DNA of 24,933 bases from Armatimonadota bacterium. GTDB lineage: Bacteria > Armatimonadota > UBA10988 > DTZQ01. A program made the position numbers and the translations under genes. How positions within the stretch are numbered: the stretch's first letter is position 1; each line of letters starts with the position of its first letter. Of the stretch, positions 5,472 to 14,542 are shown piece after piece. The DNA lies in contig DTZQ01000522.1 of the NCBI GenBank assembly GCA_012961305.1, positions 1-24,933 on the forward strand. The letters are read 5' to 3'. The notes beneath the pieces were generated by a model. That model was not told the DNA's origin. It did no database searches and saw nothing but the letters and a program-made list of their open reading frames with translations.

Positions 5472-8090
5472 ATGGTTTCGCAGGCAAGTTTGCTGGGCCG
5501 TGCTGCCCTGGCGGCCCTGCTTTTCACAGGAGCAGGGGCAGAAGTTCAAAGTTCCCACCCGCCGCCCTCCGGCCTGCGTGGGCCGAAGGAGGAGGCCATA
5601 GTTCTGGCAAACGAGGCCCTGCGGGTTGCCGTCTCGCCGCGCACGGGCGAGATTGAGCAACTGGAGAGCCGCCAACCCACGCCGCTGTCCTTGCTCGACC
5701 ATCCCCAGGAACCTCTGGGCCTGTGGGTGATGAACCTCGACCAGAACTGGGCTGAGCCGCTGAACGTGGTGCACCGCTGGCAGATTGACGAGCGCCGGCG
5801 CATTCGCGCCACGGTCGCCCCAGCGGAACATCCGGTAGTCGAGGCAGACCTGACCTACGACCTCTCCGGCGACTGCCTCTCGCTGAAGGCGCAGGTGCGT
5901 TTCCTGGCCGATGACGCTTCTTCCTACCGCTTGGTTTGGGGTCAGCCGTCCGTGTCGGGGGAGGAACTGTTCTCCTATCCCTATTCGGAGGGCCTCGCCT
6001 CCACCGGCGGGCGGCAGTTTCTGCGCTTGGGCAGCGCGGGCAGCCTGGCGAGCCGCCAGACCTTCCCCCCGGAGACGACGGTCGAGGTCGAACTCACCGT
6101 CCTCTCCCAGTGGGAGTTGGACGCGGTGACCTCCTTGCGCTATCGCCTCCAGCCCAACGGCGATGGGTACTACTTTGACCTCATCCGCCGGGGCGAGGCG
6201 GTACGCTGCTGGATGGTCAAGGACGGAAAATGGGTCACGCAGGGGAATGGCTTGGGGGTGAAGGAGCACTCATGGGCCCTGGGCCGGAGACATCGGCTCA
6301 AAATTGTGGGCCGGGCGGATGGGTTCGACTGTTACCTGGACGATGAACCCGTGTTCCACATCGCTGACCCGACCTTCACCGCGGGAGCCATCGGTTTGAA
6401 GCAGCATTACAACGGCACCACCCGCCTGCACGCGGTCACGGTGCGGCAGGGCGAACGGGTGCTGCTCCAAGACGATTTCCAGGGCTATCCCCTGGGCAGG
6501 GAGCCGGAGCTTCTGTGGGTGGTACGGGCGGGCCTGGTCTCCGTGGAGGATGGGGGGCGGGAGTGGGCGGGCTACCCGGCGCGGTTCATCACCCTGCCCG
6601 ACCGCTACGTGGTCTGGGGCCAGTTGGACCTCAATCACCCGGTTATCCTGAACCGCCGGGAAACCAAAGCGCCTTGGCTGGCGATTGGGCCCAAGGGCCT
6701 GCGGAAGGGCGAGCATTACACCTTCAGCGTGGTGTTGAAGGCCCTCCCCCGGCCGCAGTTTGCGCGGCGGGACGCCCTGCGCTGGTACGTCCAGCGGATG
6801 TTCGACAGCGACCCCTTCTTCCAAGGCCCCCCGGTGCGGCTGGCCTATGAAATCTCCCGCACCTTCCCGGAGGGCAACTTCGTCTTTTACTCGGCTGGCT
6901 ATTCCCTGCTCGGCCAGCGGCTTCAGCCGGAACAGGTCCGGCAGATGGAAGAGCGTTTGCAGGCCCTCCGCTTCACCAACGTCATCTTCACCGATTGGTA
7001 CAGCATACCTTGGACGGGGCGGGAGAGACCTCGCGCGGATTTGGCCGGGGCCTGGCTGAATCCCTGCACGCGAGAGGTTCAGTTGGGCAGGCGGCTCAAG
7101 GAGGAAATCGCCCGGCTGCACCGCCAGGGTTTCAAGGTCTACCTCTACTTCTGGCCGGTGACCCTCTCCTTTAACCCTCGCAATGAAGCCAAGTTGCGGC
7201 AGTTGATTGATTTCGCCAAGCGGTGCGTGGACTTCTACCAGGCCGACGGCCTCGGCTACGACATGAATTGGCACGTGCACAAACAGGTGCTCAAGTTGCA
7301 GTACGAGTTGTTCCACTGGCTGCGGGAGAAACACCCGGAGGGGCGCATCATCGTGGACTACGGTTTCGGCACCCCCTCGCAACTCTACGCCGACACGCTC
7401 ATCTCCGAGTTCGGCCTGTGGATGTACGGCCTGCCCCACAACAACGTCATCGAATCGTTCACCGCCCTGCGAACCAACGTGACTAACCTCATCTACTTCG
7501 AGGGGCCGCTGCGGGAATTGAAGCAGGGCCGGCCGGTGAGGAAAATCGGCATTGGGAAGGTGAACGTGCGGTCGGTGGAGGAGTGGTATCACACCTACGT
7601 CCAACTGGTGATGCAATCGTTGGCTCTGGGCGGGAGTTGGAGCGACAGCGCTGCCTCCTTCAGCCGGCCGGAGTTCGAGCCGCTGGTGGACCGCACCACG
7701 CTGGCCCATTTCTCTGCCCGGACGGTGGCGACGCCGCTGGTGACGGAGACCGGCTGCGCCGAGTGTCGCCCGGACGATGGCATGGTCGCAGTCTGGGCGG
7801 ATGAGGGGAACCTGCTAATGGCAGTTTATCGCCATCGGCTCTCTTGGAAGCCGGAGCCGGGCTTCTTCCGCCCAGAGGAGGTGGCCAACCCCTTAACGGT
7901 TACCGTTCACCGTTCCGCTCTGGCGAGGAACGGATTACGCCGCATTCCTCCGCTCAAAGTCGTGGTGCTCGACCCGGAGGGTCGGGAGCGAGCCGGGGCG
8001 AGATTCCGCTGCGAGGTCTCGCCCGCGGCGGTGCAACTTACCGGCGACTTAGGCGAAGGGGAGTTGCTGTTGGCTTGGAGCAAAAGGTAA
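5472..8090 (+). CDS. Secreted putative glycoside hydrolase, 872 aa
   Basis: Residues 1 to about 23 form a signal peptide (hydrophobic AALAALLFTGAGA), so the protein is exported. After an N-terminal beta domain (about 30-190), residues about 193-347 look like a concanavalin-type sandwich of the LamG/DUF1080 kind (YRLQPNGDGYYFDLIRRGE, GFDCYLDDEPVF). From about 430 to 770 follows a probable TIM barrel with FTNVIFTDWYSIPW, DGLGYDMNWHVHKQ (near 596) and GRIIVDYGFG (near 625). A beta-rich C-terminal domain ends the protein. The acidic residues in the barrel motifs are candidate catalytic residues, but I cannot assign a numbered CAZy family. The ATG has AGGAGG seven bases upstream within the end of lnt, so co-transcription is likely. 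Its 3' end converges with the methyltransferase, 20 bp away. Confidence 0.72.
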   Translation: MVSQASLLGRAALAALLFTGAGAEVQSSHPPPSGLRGPKEEAIVLANEALRVAVSPRTGEIEQLESRQPTPLSLLDHPQEPLGLWVMNLDQNWAEPLNVVHRWQIDERRRIRATVAPAEHPVVEADLTYDLSGDCLSLKAQVRFLADDASSYRLVWGQPSVSGEELFSYPYSEGLASTGGRQFLRLGSAGSLASRQTFPPETTVEVELTVLSQWELDAVTSLRYRLQPNGDGYYFDLIRRGEAVRCWMVKDGKWVTQGNGLGVKEHSWALGRRHRLKIVGRADGFDCYLDDEPVFHIADPTFTAGAIGLKQHYNGTTRLHAVTVRQGERVLLQDDFQGYPLGREPELLWVVRAGLVSVEDGGREWAGYPARFITLPDRYVVWGQLDLNHPVILNRRETKAPWLAIGPKGLRKGEHYTFSVVLKALPRPQFARRDALRWYVQRMFDSDPFFQGPPVRLAYEISRTFPEGNFVFYSAGYSLLGQRLQPEQVRQMEERLQALRFTNVIFTDWYSIPWTGRERPRADLAGAWLNPCTREVQLGRRLKEEIARLHRQGFKVYLYFWPVTLSFNPRNEAKLRQLIDFAKRCVDFYQADGLGYDMNWHVHKQVLKLQYELFHWLREKHPEGRIIVDYGFGTPSQLYADTLISEFGLWMYGLPHNNVIESFTALRTNVTNLIYFEGPLRELKQGRPVRKIGIGKVNVRSVEEWYHTYVQLVMQSLALGGSWSDSAASFSRPEFEPLVDRTTLAHFSARTVATPLVTETGCAECRPDDGMVAVWADEGNLLMAVYRHRLSWKPEPGFFRPEEVANPLTVTVHRSALARNGLRRIPPLKVVVLDPEGRERAGARFRCEVSPAAVQLTGDLGEGELLLAWSKR

Positions 8091-8110
8091 ATTCATGTTG
8101 CAGGGCGGAG

Positions 8111-10309
8111 TTAGAACAACTGTAACTGTCGGGCACGGGGATCCTCGGTATCTACTCCAGGTGCCCGGTGAACGGTGGCTGTGAGGTCGTCAAAATGAGT
8201 CAATGCCTCAGCGAACCACTCATACGAAAGCCCCCCCGTAGCCCAAACGGAACTCGCCTCCTTCAATAATTCGCCCATGAATCGCACGAACAACTTGCCT
8301 TGATGCTCTTCACGGTGACGGGGAGGTAGATTCCCCATCGCTTTCTGCACCGCCTCATTGGGCGATAAGGAGGGGGCCCCAGACGGCCCGAGCCTTTTTT
8401 GACATACCAATACTAAATCCACGTCCAAGGCTTGCTTGTTTCGCACGTGCGGGTTTACCTTATATTCACTTCTAACCGGGAAAGAATCGGTAATGTGGAA
8501 ACCGCTTTCCATAAGAGCAATGAATGTTGTCCACCACGCCTGCCACTTTGTATGGTGAAACGTGAAAATAAGCCATCCCTCATCTTTGAGCACCCGTCTG
8601 CATTCTTTGAATACAGAGGTCAACAAAACGCGATAATGTTCTTCTCCTTTTCCCATGCCCTCATTGACAATTGCTTCTCGTTCAGTTGGTACATGGTCAG
8701 CGGTGAAAGCCGGATGGTCAACTAACAATTTTAACCAGACATAGAAAAAGTTCGACAGTTCCGAGTAGTGAATGTTGCCGGAATAGGGAGGGTCTGTAAT
8801 AACGAAGTCCACGGACTTATCAGGAATTGTGGGTAAGTTCGCTGAATCCCCACATAGCAGCAAGGCACCACGGGTTGAACGTTCAAGTTCCTCAAAGGAG
8901 GAGACGAGGGTGGGAGTGATGGTCTCTTGTTCGGCATATACAGTCCTGACGGTGTTACGCGAATCTTTGAACTTGTCGAAAGGGCGTTGACAGAACCGTT
9001 TAGCGCGAACATAGCGATGGTAACAGTTGACGAACGTCCCTGCTCCCTCTTTGGCCACACCCCAGACTGCGTTTTCCACTGGTGTCGTAGTGAGGGGCAT
9101 CGCGTGGTAGTTAAAGAGATGGTGCAGTTTCCGGTGCGGATAGTTGTAGGGGGTCATCATGTTGTTATATTCCAGCGAATTGGAGAAGACGGTGAAAAAG
9201 GCATAGCGATACTCCTCCTCGGGGATTGCTTGAATGGCCTCAATCAGATAGTTGAAGGCAAGCAATTGACGGGCGTTGAAAACCTCGTAATAATAGTGAT
9301 ATTTGTGCCGCCGCCAGCGAACGGAGGAAGCCCCTTCTAAGATGGGCTGTCTGGGAAATATTAGCCGTTCTTTGACCTCTTCGAAGGTTCGTTCAATTTC
9401 AGCCAGGTTTCCCCAATCCTCCGGGTCAGGCGATTTATACAACCGGTCCTGGCAGTAAGGACACCAATACTCGATAGCCACCAGTTTTTCGCGCAAACGT
9501 TGTCCCGCCTTCAACGTCTGGATGAGCGAGACTTGCTCTCGTCCACAGTGGGGGCACCGGTAGTAACCTTGGTTGTAAGTGCCTTCCCGGGGGTCGAAGA
9601 CCAAGCTACACTGCCTGCAGGAACAAGGGCCGGCTCCATACCATTCATTCAACCGGTGACATTGGGGACAAAAAACGGTGGCCGGATTCCGATGCGATAT
9701 GGGTTTGTTTCGCTGAACTCCCGCATTGAGCAGGGTGCGTTTGAACAGGTAAACGTCTTCGCCACAACCGGGGCAGCGCACATAACGCACCCAGAAAGAA
9801 TATAGTCCCCCGCTGGCGGCATTGCACGTTGCACAGGTAGTTCGGTAGAGGGCTCTGATGCGCTCACCAGCGGTGCATTCCAATTGCCTGAAGTAGGCTT
9901 CTAACTTGTCAATGTCTATCGGCTTGAGCGTTTCGCGCACAATCCAAAATGAAACAGGGTTGATGTCACAGCCGATGACTTTGGCCCCCAGGCGGCTTCC
10001 CTCTATCAGAGTTGTACCTCCGCCCATGAAAGGGTCAAGAATGATAACCTCACTCAAGTCATGGCTTTGGAAGTAGTCGCTTTTCTCCGAAAGGGAGTGA
10101 TTTGCCCTGGGGACAAAGGGGGTGTATGCTGCATCCCGATAGGTCGCCAGTAGAATGAGGGAACGAAATAGGGCCCCGGGGCGACGTGCCCACCACTTGT
10201 GTAAGGAGTAAACAGGGCGGTAATACTGCCGCTTGCCCAGTTCCTCCTGCGCCAGTTTGTTTATGGTCTCCTCCACATAGAGGTTAGGAATGAATTTTTC
10301 CCGGTCCAT
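8111..10309 (-). CDS. DNA methyltransferase, DUF1156/COG1743 type
   Basis: This 732-aa amino-methyltransferase modifies adenine-N6 or cytosine-N4 in DNA using S-adenosylmethionine. The N-terminus carries the DUF1156-like SLHKWWARRPGALFRSLIL. Motif I is LDPFMGGGTT near residues 86-96 and motif IV is ITDPPYSG near 505. Between them are CxxC pairs (CATC, CPGC, CPQC, CRQC, CPHC, CPYC) that form about three zinc ribbons in the position of a target-recognition region. The ATG at 10309 has GAGGA upstream and lies 2 nt after the endonuclease stop, indicating translational coupling; a GTG 15 nt upstream is less likely. COG1743 enzymes are known as PglXI of type 3 BREX, but no other BREX gene is visible. 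G+C is lower (40-53% in sampled lines) than in the flanking genes (about 67%), suggesting horizontal transfer. Confidence 0.88.
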   Translation of the reverse strand: MDREKFIPNLYVEETINKLAQEELGKRQYYRPVYSLHKWWARRPGALFRSLILLATYRDAAYTPFVPRANHSLSEKSDYFQSHDLSEVIILDPFMGGGTTLIEGSRLGAKVIGCDINPVSFWIVRETLKPIDIDKLEAYFRQLECTAGERIRALYRTTCATCNAASGGLYSFWVRYVRCPGCGEDVYLFKRTLLNAGVQRNKPISHRNPATVFCPQCHRLNEWYGAGPCSCRQCSLVFDPREGTYNQGYYRCPHCGREQVSLIQTLKAGQRLREKLVAIEYWCPYCQDRLYKSPDPEDWGNLAEIERTFEEVKERLIFPRQPILEGASSVRWRRHKYHYYYEVFNARQLLAFNYLIEAIQAIPEEEYRYAFFTVFSNSLEYNNMMTPYNYPHRKLHHLFNYHAMPLTTTPVENAVWGVAKEGAGTFVNCYHRYVRAKRFCQRPFDKFKDSRNTVRTVYAEQETITPTLVSSFEELERSTRGALLLCGDSANLPTIPDKSVDFVITDPPYSGNIHYSELSNFFYVWLKLLVDHPAFTADHVPTEREAIVNEGMGKGEEHYRVLLTSVFKECRRVLKDEGWLIFTFHHTKWQAWWTTFIALMESGFHITDSFPVRSEYKVNPHVRNKQALDVDLVLVCQKRLGPSGAPSLSPNEAVQKAMGNLPPRHREEHQGKLFVRFMGELLKEASSVWATGGLSYEWFAEALTHFDDLTATVHRAPGVDTEDPRARQLQLF

Positions 10310-10311
10310 GT

Positions 10312-11109
10312 TCAATCCTCGCACCAGAAAGGCGATGGAGACCTCGGTACGCGGTCGTATTCCCGCTCCTTATAGAACGCTTCCAACGTCGTACTGTAAG
10401 GAAATTCGTTTCGGAACTCCTGGCGTAAATTGGTTAGCAAGTCGCTGCCCAAGTGCGCTGCAAACTCGCCCCGTAGGGCTTGGTCATACCAATGCGCTAA
10501 GTCTGTCTGGGTGATTATTCCACGAACACGTTGTCCCAATTGTTGACACACCCGCTCTATGGTCTCCCTCTCAGCGTCCTTACAAACTATCACAATCCAA
10601 TCTGCGGCGACTTCCTCGCAGATGTCCTCAGCAAGTTCCTCGGTGAGGGTAAGATGCTTAACCTGCACAATAGGTCCAAAGTTCGCCCAGATGTCCAAAC
10701 CTCTATCGGCGACGTTCGTCACTCCTGCACGATACAGCCTTGCATTAAGGCTGATAGTCGGACTTTGGGAATCTATACCCAAAACCAAAGATGTGAAATC
10801 CTCAAACTCGCGAAGCAACTCAATTTTGGCGGGGTTCGCTGTTAAGGTTACCTTAACGCCTAAATGCTTGACAAGGGTATTAAACAACGCGTAGACCACT
10901 ATTTCATAGGCCTTGTCAATGCTGCGTCGAATACCTCTTTCCCACACAAACTCCGCAAGGAAAGCATTAAGGTCGAACCTGTCCACCGTTGCCTTTGCCA
11001 GCAATTCGTCTAAACGTAGTATCCGTCGCTGGCGCTTCCGGAATTGCTGGTAGATGTAACGCTCCACTACCCCATGATACCGATTGTTCTCCTCAGCCAG
11101 CACAGCCAA
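10312..11109 (-). CDS. HaeII-like type II restriction endonuclease, main C-terminal part
   Basis: This frame holds most of a predicted type II endonuclease. From memory of the HaeII family (cuts RGCGCY), the segments RRSIDKAYEIVVYALF, RGLDIWANFGPIVQVKHL and ADWIVIVCKD match well. A PD-(D/E)XK-like core is visible as D139, Q149 and K151 of this frame. The frame opens at a TTG (11109) with no ribosome site, and its N-terminal 60 or so residues lie in another frame just upstream (11285 to about 11120). The gene therefore appears split by a single-base frameshift. It ends 2 nt before the methyltransferase start and shares its low G+C. The HaeII assignment is from pattern memory and its specificity is not proven; the partner methyltransferase is not a cytosine-C5 type. 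Confidence 0.65.
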   Translation of the reverse strand: MAVLAEENNRYHGVVERYIYQQFRKRQRRILRLDELLAKATVDRFDLNAFLAEFVWERGIRRSIDKAYEIVVYALFNTLVKHLGVKVTLTANPAKIELLREFEDFTSLVLGIDSQSPTISLNARLYRAGVTNVADRGLDIWANFGPIVQVKHLTLTEELAEDICEEVAADWIVIVCKDAERETIERVCQQLGQRVRGIITQTDLAHWYDQALRGEFAAHLGSDLLTNLRQEFRNEFPYSTTLEAFYKEREYDRVPRSPSPFWCED

Positions 11110-11285
11110 AATCGCAGGGGAATAGCATTAGCCTCGAAAAGGTTGTCTTGATATTTCTGCGAGGAGGTGGAAACTCGGTCAATTAGCAGGCGCGTTTCTG
11201 GAGTGCAGAAGCCACGCTTCAACTCTGGATGCCTCTGTGTATTGGCAAAAGCAAGGCCTTCGCGCCCCAAATTATGCACCAGCAA
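11067..11285 (-). pseudogene. N-terminal fragment of the restriction endonuclease (frameshifted)
   Basis: This frame encodes the missing N-terminus: STSSQKYQDNLFEANAIP, after which it leaves the family pattern and stops at 11067. Adding one C to the minus-strand CCCC run (plus-strand GGGG at 11117-11120) would give NAIPPAILAVLAEENNR and join the 10312-11109 frame smoothly. The likely start is the TTG at 11285, with AAGGG seven bases upstream and located downstream of the promoter. The apparent TTG at 11336 is itself the -35 box and cannot be the start. The break is either a real inactivating mutation, programmed slippage, or a sequence error in a homopolymer. The first residues do not match what I remember of HaeII N-termini, so truncation is also possible. 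Confidence 0.6.
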
Positions 11286-11307
11286 AAGCGAACCCTTCGC
11301 ACTTCCA

Positions 11308-11336
11308 ATTATAGGCAATTTAGCCAAGTTTGTCAA
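11308..11336 (-). promoter_or_regulatory. Perfect-consensus promoter of the restriction-modification operon
   Basis: On the minus strand, TTGACA (11336-11331) and TATAAT (11313-11308) are separated by exactly 17 bp, so every base matches sigma70 consensus. RNA would start near 11301 and read through the endonuclease and then the methyltransferase. No controller-protein gene or operator-like repeat was seen beside it. Confidence 0.72.
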
Positions 11337-11410
11337 CCCTCCGAAAGAGACAGGGACGTAGGGGAGGAATCGCAGGTCTAAGAGGGAATTAAGGCGAGGG
11401 AGGAAGGAAA

Positions 11411-14400
11411 ATGCGCACCTTTGTACTCATCGGTCTGCTCTTGCTCCTCCTCGGCAGCGAGGAGGTCGGGGCGAAGAGTCTGACCTACCTCCGCTGCCTG
11501 GCCGCTCTGCCGTTGGAGCAATCCGTGCTGCAAAATGGCGACCTGGAGCAGGTGGCAGAGGGCAAGGTCGCCGTCTGGGAGCCCTGGGAGGAGGGCTACA
11601 CAGTGGACCAGCAGGTAGCCCACACGGGCCGCCGCTCCGCCCGCTGCGAGAGCCGCTCGCCTGAGGTGGAGTACGGCCTGGGCCAGACGGTCGTGCTGAA
11701 CCAGAAACGACCGCAGGTCATCATGGCCGAAGCCTGGAGCCGGGCGGAGAACGTATCCGGCAGCCCGGACAGCGGCTATTCCCTCTACCTCGACCTCATC
11801 TACACCGACGGCACGCCCCTGTGGGGCCAGGTGGCCCCTTTCGACTGCGGCACCCACGACTGGCAGAAGCGACGGGTGACCGTGGTGCCGGAGAAGCCCG
11901 TCAGGGAAGTGCGCGTGTATGGCATCTTCCGCCGCCACACCGGCCGGGTCTGGTTCGACGACTTTCGCCTGGCCGAGTTATCCTTGACTTCCCGTCCCCC
12001 GCTTGCGGGGGGCAGGAGGGGCGTAGCGACCTTCGACGGGGTGCCCGTCACCGGCGAAGTGCCCTCGCGGCAAGTGCAGGAGCCGATGGTGCTGCGTACG
12101 GGGGACGGACTGACGATGACCTTCGATGCGGCCACCGGGCAGTTGGTCAGCCCGACGGGGCGAGTGGGTGGCTTCCTGCTGCGCGACGTGGCTGCCAAGA
12201 GCGACTTCCGCCAGCCGGTGGGCCGTTTGGAACGGAGGGCGGATGGCTTCCGACTGCAGGCTAAGGACGAGGAGTTGCAACTGGCCTTGGAGGTGACGGC
12301 CCAAGTGCAGCGAGACCATCTGGCCTTTACGGGCGTACTTTCCGACCGCCGGGGGGACGACCGGGCGGTGACCGTGTGCTTCGTCTGGCCGGTGGAGGCC
12401 TTAGGCTGGACCTGGTCGGACGAGGTGCGCACCCACCGTCCCATCGAAGCGGGTCAGCCCTATGGCAATTTCGTCTTCGTCGGCTGCGGGGCGACTGGGC
12501 AGGCCTCGCGCTATCCCTTAGCTGCCCTCAGCGGCCCCCAGGAGGGGTTGGCCCTGGCCGTGCCCCTGGACACACCACGCCTCGTCCGGCTGGCCTACGA
12601 GGGGCAGCAGCGGCTCTACTACGCCGCCTTTGATTTGGGCCTGAGCGCGGATACGAAGAAGTTCCCCTCCCGGGCCTCCTTCCGCTTCCTCGCCTATCGC
12701 TTCGACCCGGCCTGGCGGTTTAGGGCCGCTCTGGCCCGCTACTACCGCCTGCTTCCGCACCTGTTCGTCAAACGGGTCGCCCGAGAGGGCATTTGGATGC
12801 CCTTCACCGACATCGCCACCGTAGAGGGTTTTGAGGATTTCGGCTTCGCCTTCCACGAGGGGAATAACAACGTCCCCTTTGACGAGGAGCACGACATTTA
12901 CAGTTTCGTCTACGTGGAGCCGATGAGCCATTGGCTGCCCCTGCCTGCACAGGTGCCGCGCACGCTGGAGGCGGCTCTGGCCCACCTCCAGCGGCGGGCA
13001 GGGGAGGGCAACCAACAGGCCATCGCCACTTACAGTTCCGGCCTGCAGGATGAGCAGGGCCGGTGGGTGGTATCCTTCCACAAGGCTCCCTGGTGCGATG
13101 GGGCCCTGTTCCTCCTCAACCCCGACCCGGATTTGCCCGCTCCACCCGATTATCCCCTGAGCCAGTTCGCGCACGAGTGGCAGAGGATTGAGACGGCCTT
13201 CCGGTCGGAGGAGAGCCGGGTCGCTGGATGGCAGCCCTGGGGAGGGGGTTACTCGGCTGCTCCCAGCGAGGGCCGGGGTGGCTCGCAGGCCCTCAAGTGT
13301 TCACGTCAGGCCCCGTCTCGGGGCCAGGGAGCCAGCCAAGTGGTGGCTCTCCACCAGAAGCAGCCCCGTCCTCTTGTGGCCACCGCCTGGAGCCGGGCCG
13401 AGGGGGTCACCGGCGAGCCGGACAGGGACTACGCGCTGTACTTAGACCTGACCTTCGCCGACGGCTCGCACCTCTGGGGTCAGACGGCACCCTTCGCCGT
13501 GGGCACCCACGACTGGCAGCAGGTAACCGTGCGCGTGGAGCCGCCCAAACCCATCGCCACCGTAGCCTATCACCTGCTCTTTCGCGGCAACCATACGGGC
13601 ACGGTCTGGTTTGACAACGCCTCGCTCAAGGAGGAGGGCCGCGACCGTGAACTGCTGACCAACCCCGCCTGTGAGCCGGAGGCCGCACGGCCGGCCGTGT
13701 TGGACGGGGTGTACATCGACTCGCTGGAGATGGGCAGTAGGGCCCTCGACTTTCGGCGAGAGCACTGGGTCAGCGCGGACGTGCCCCTGGTCTTCGACAC
13801 CCACACCGCCCGGCCGGCCCGACTGCTGCATTTCTGCACCTACGAGTTCGCGGCCGAGGTGGGCCGGCGAATGCACGAGCAGGGGAAGTTGCTCTTCGCC
13901 AACTCGGCCCTGATTCGGTTCCCCTGGCCGGCGGCGGTGCTGGACATCCTGGGCATCGAAACCAACTGGGCCCCCGGCGGGCAGTACACCCCCAACTCCG
14001 ATGCCATCATGAACTACCGGCGGGCTCTGTGCTACCAGCGGCCCTACTTGCTGCTGCTGAATACCGTTTACGACCGTTTCCCCCGCGAGTGGGTGGAGAA
14101 GTACTTCAAGCGGTGCGCCTTCTACGCCATCTTCCCCAGCATGTTCAGCCACAACGCTGCCACTGACCGCTACTGGGAGCGTCCCAATCTGTACAACCGC
14201 GACCGAGCACTGTTTCGCGAGTACATACCCCTCATCCAGACCCTGGCCGCTGCTGGTTGGGAACCGCTGACCTGGGCGCGCACCGACCGGAAGGAAGTTT
14301 ACGTTGAACGCTATGGCCATCCGCCCACCGTCTATCTAACCCTGTTCAACGACAGCGATGTCGGGCACTCTTTCTCCCTGAGGGTGGACTTGGAGGCCCT

Positions 14401-14539
14401 GGGCTTTGGCGGGCGCGTGCGGATAGAGTCGCTGCGGCCGGCGGAGGCGGTACTCGGTCGGGCCGAGGGGAAGTGGGAATGGGGGGGCGAATTGGGTCCG
14501 GAAGACCTACTGGTGTTGCGGTTGCAGAGTTCTCAGTAG
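11411..14539 (+). CDS. Secreted glycan-active protein with duplicated CBM-like module, 1042 aa
   Basis: Residues 1-22 are a signal peptide (LIGLLLLLLG). A carbohydrate-binding-like beta sandwich (CBM4/9 type) lies at about 35-190, a long beta domain at about 200-440, and what looks like the first part of a catalytic barrel at about 440-590. A second copy of the binding module follows at about 595-746, then the rest of the barrel (VLDGVYIDSLEMG near 764; ILGIETNWAPGG; YLLLLNTVYD) and a C-terminal beta domain (about 980-1042). Both modules share AWSRAE, LYLDL, DG..LWGQ.APF, GTHDWQ and VWFD. IDSLE and IETNW carry candidate catalytic acids, but I cannot name a CAZy family. The ATG has GGGAGGAAGG just upstream. 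It is divergent from the restriction-modification promoter; no clear promoter of its own was found in the 74-bp gap. Confidence 0.72.
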   Translation: MRTFVLIGLLLLLLGSEEVGAKSLTYLRCLAALPLEQSVLQNGDLEQVAEGKVAVWEPWEEGYTVDQQVAHTGRRSARCESRSPEVEYGLGQTVVLNQKRPQVIMAEAWSRAENVSGSPDSGYSLYLDLIYTDGTPLWGQVAPFDCGTHDWQKRRVTVVPEKPVREVRVYGIFRRHTGRVWFDDFRLAELSLTSRPPLAGGRRGVATFDGVPVTGEVPSRQVQEPMVLRTGDGLTMTFDAATGQLVSPTGRVGGFLLRDVAAKSDFRQPVGRLERRADGFRLQAKDEELQLALEVTAQVQRDHLAFTGVLSDRRGDDRAVTVCFVWPVEALGWTWSDEVRTHRPIEAGQPYGNFVFVGCGATGQASRYPLAALSGPQEGLALAVPLDTPRLVRLAYEGQQRLYYAAFDLGLSADTKKFPSRASFRFLAYRFDPAWRFRAALARYYRLLPHLFVKRVAREGIWMPFTDIATVEGFEDFGFAFHEGNNNVPFDEEHDIYSFVYVEPMSHWLPLPAQVPRTLEAALAHLQRRAGEGNQQAIATYSSGLQDEQGRWVVSFHKAPWCDGALFLLNPDPDLPAPPDYPLSQFAHEWQRIETAFRSEESRVAGWQPWGGGYSAAPSEGRGGSQALKCSRQAPSRGQGASQVVALHQKQPRPLVATAWSRAEGVTGEPDRDYALYLDLTFADGSHLWGQTAPFAVGTHDWQQVTVRVEPPKPIATVAYHLLFRGNHTGTVWFDNASLKEEGRDRELLTNPACEPEAARPAVLDGVYIDSLEMGSRALDFRREHWVSADVPLVFDTHTARPARLLHFCTYEFAAEVGRRMHEQGKLLFANSALIRFPWPAAVLDILGIETNWAPGGQYTPNSDAIMNYRRALCYQRPYLLLLNTVYDRFPREWVEKYFKRCAFYAIFPSMFSHNAATDRYWERPNLYNRDRALFREYIPLIQTLAAAGWEPLTWARTDRKEVYVERYGHPPTVYLTLFNDSDVGHSFSLRVDLEALGFGGRVRIESLRPAEAVLGRAEGKWEWGGELGPEDLLVLRLQSSQ

Positions 14540-14542
14540 CCA

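Noticed and set aside
5358..7709. Two long minus-strand open frames opposite the 872-aa gene, separated by a single stop
   Set aside because: They mirror the codon pattern of the plus-strand gene in high-GC DNA and their products show no domain or start signal.
8111..11336. A BREX or other multi-gene phage-defence system built around the COG1743 methyltransferase
   Set aside because: No PglZ, BrxC/PglY, helicase or other partner gene is present; the only neighbour is a type II endonuclease.
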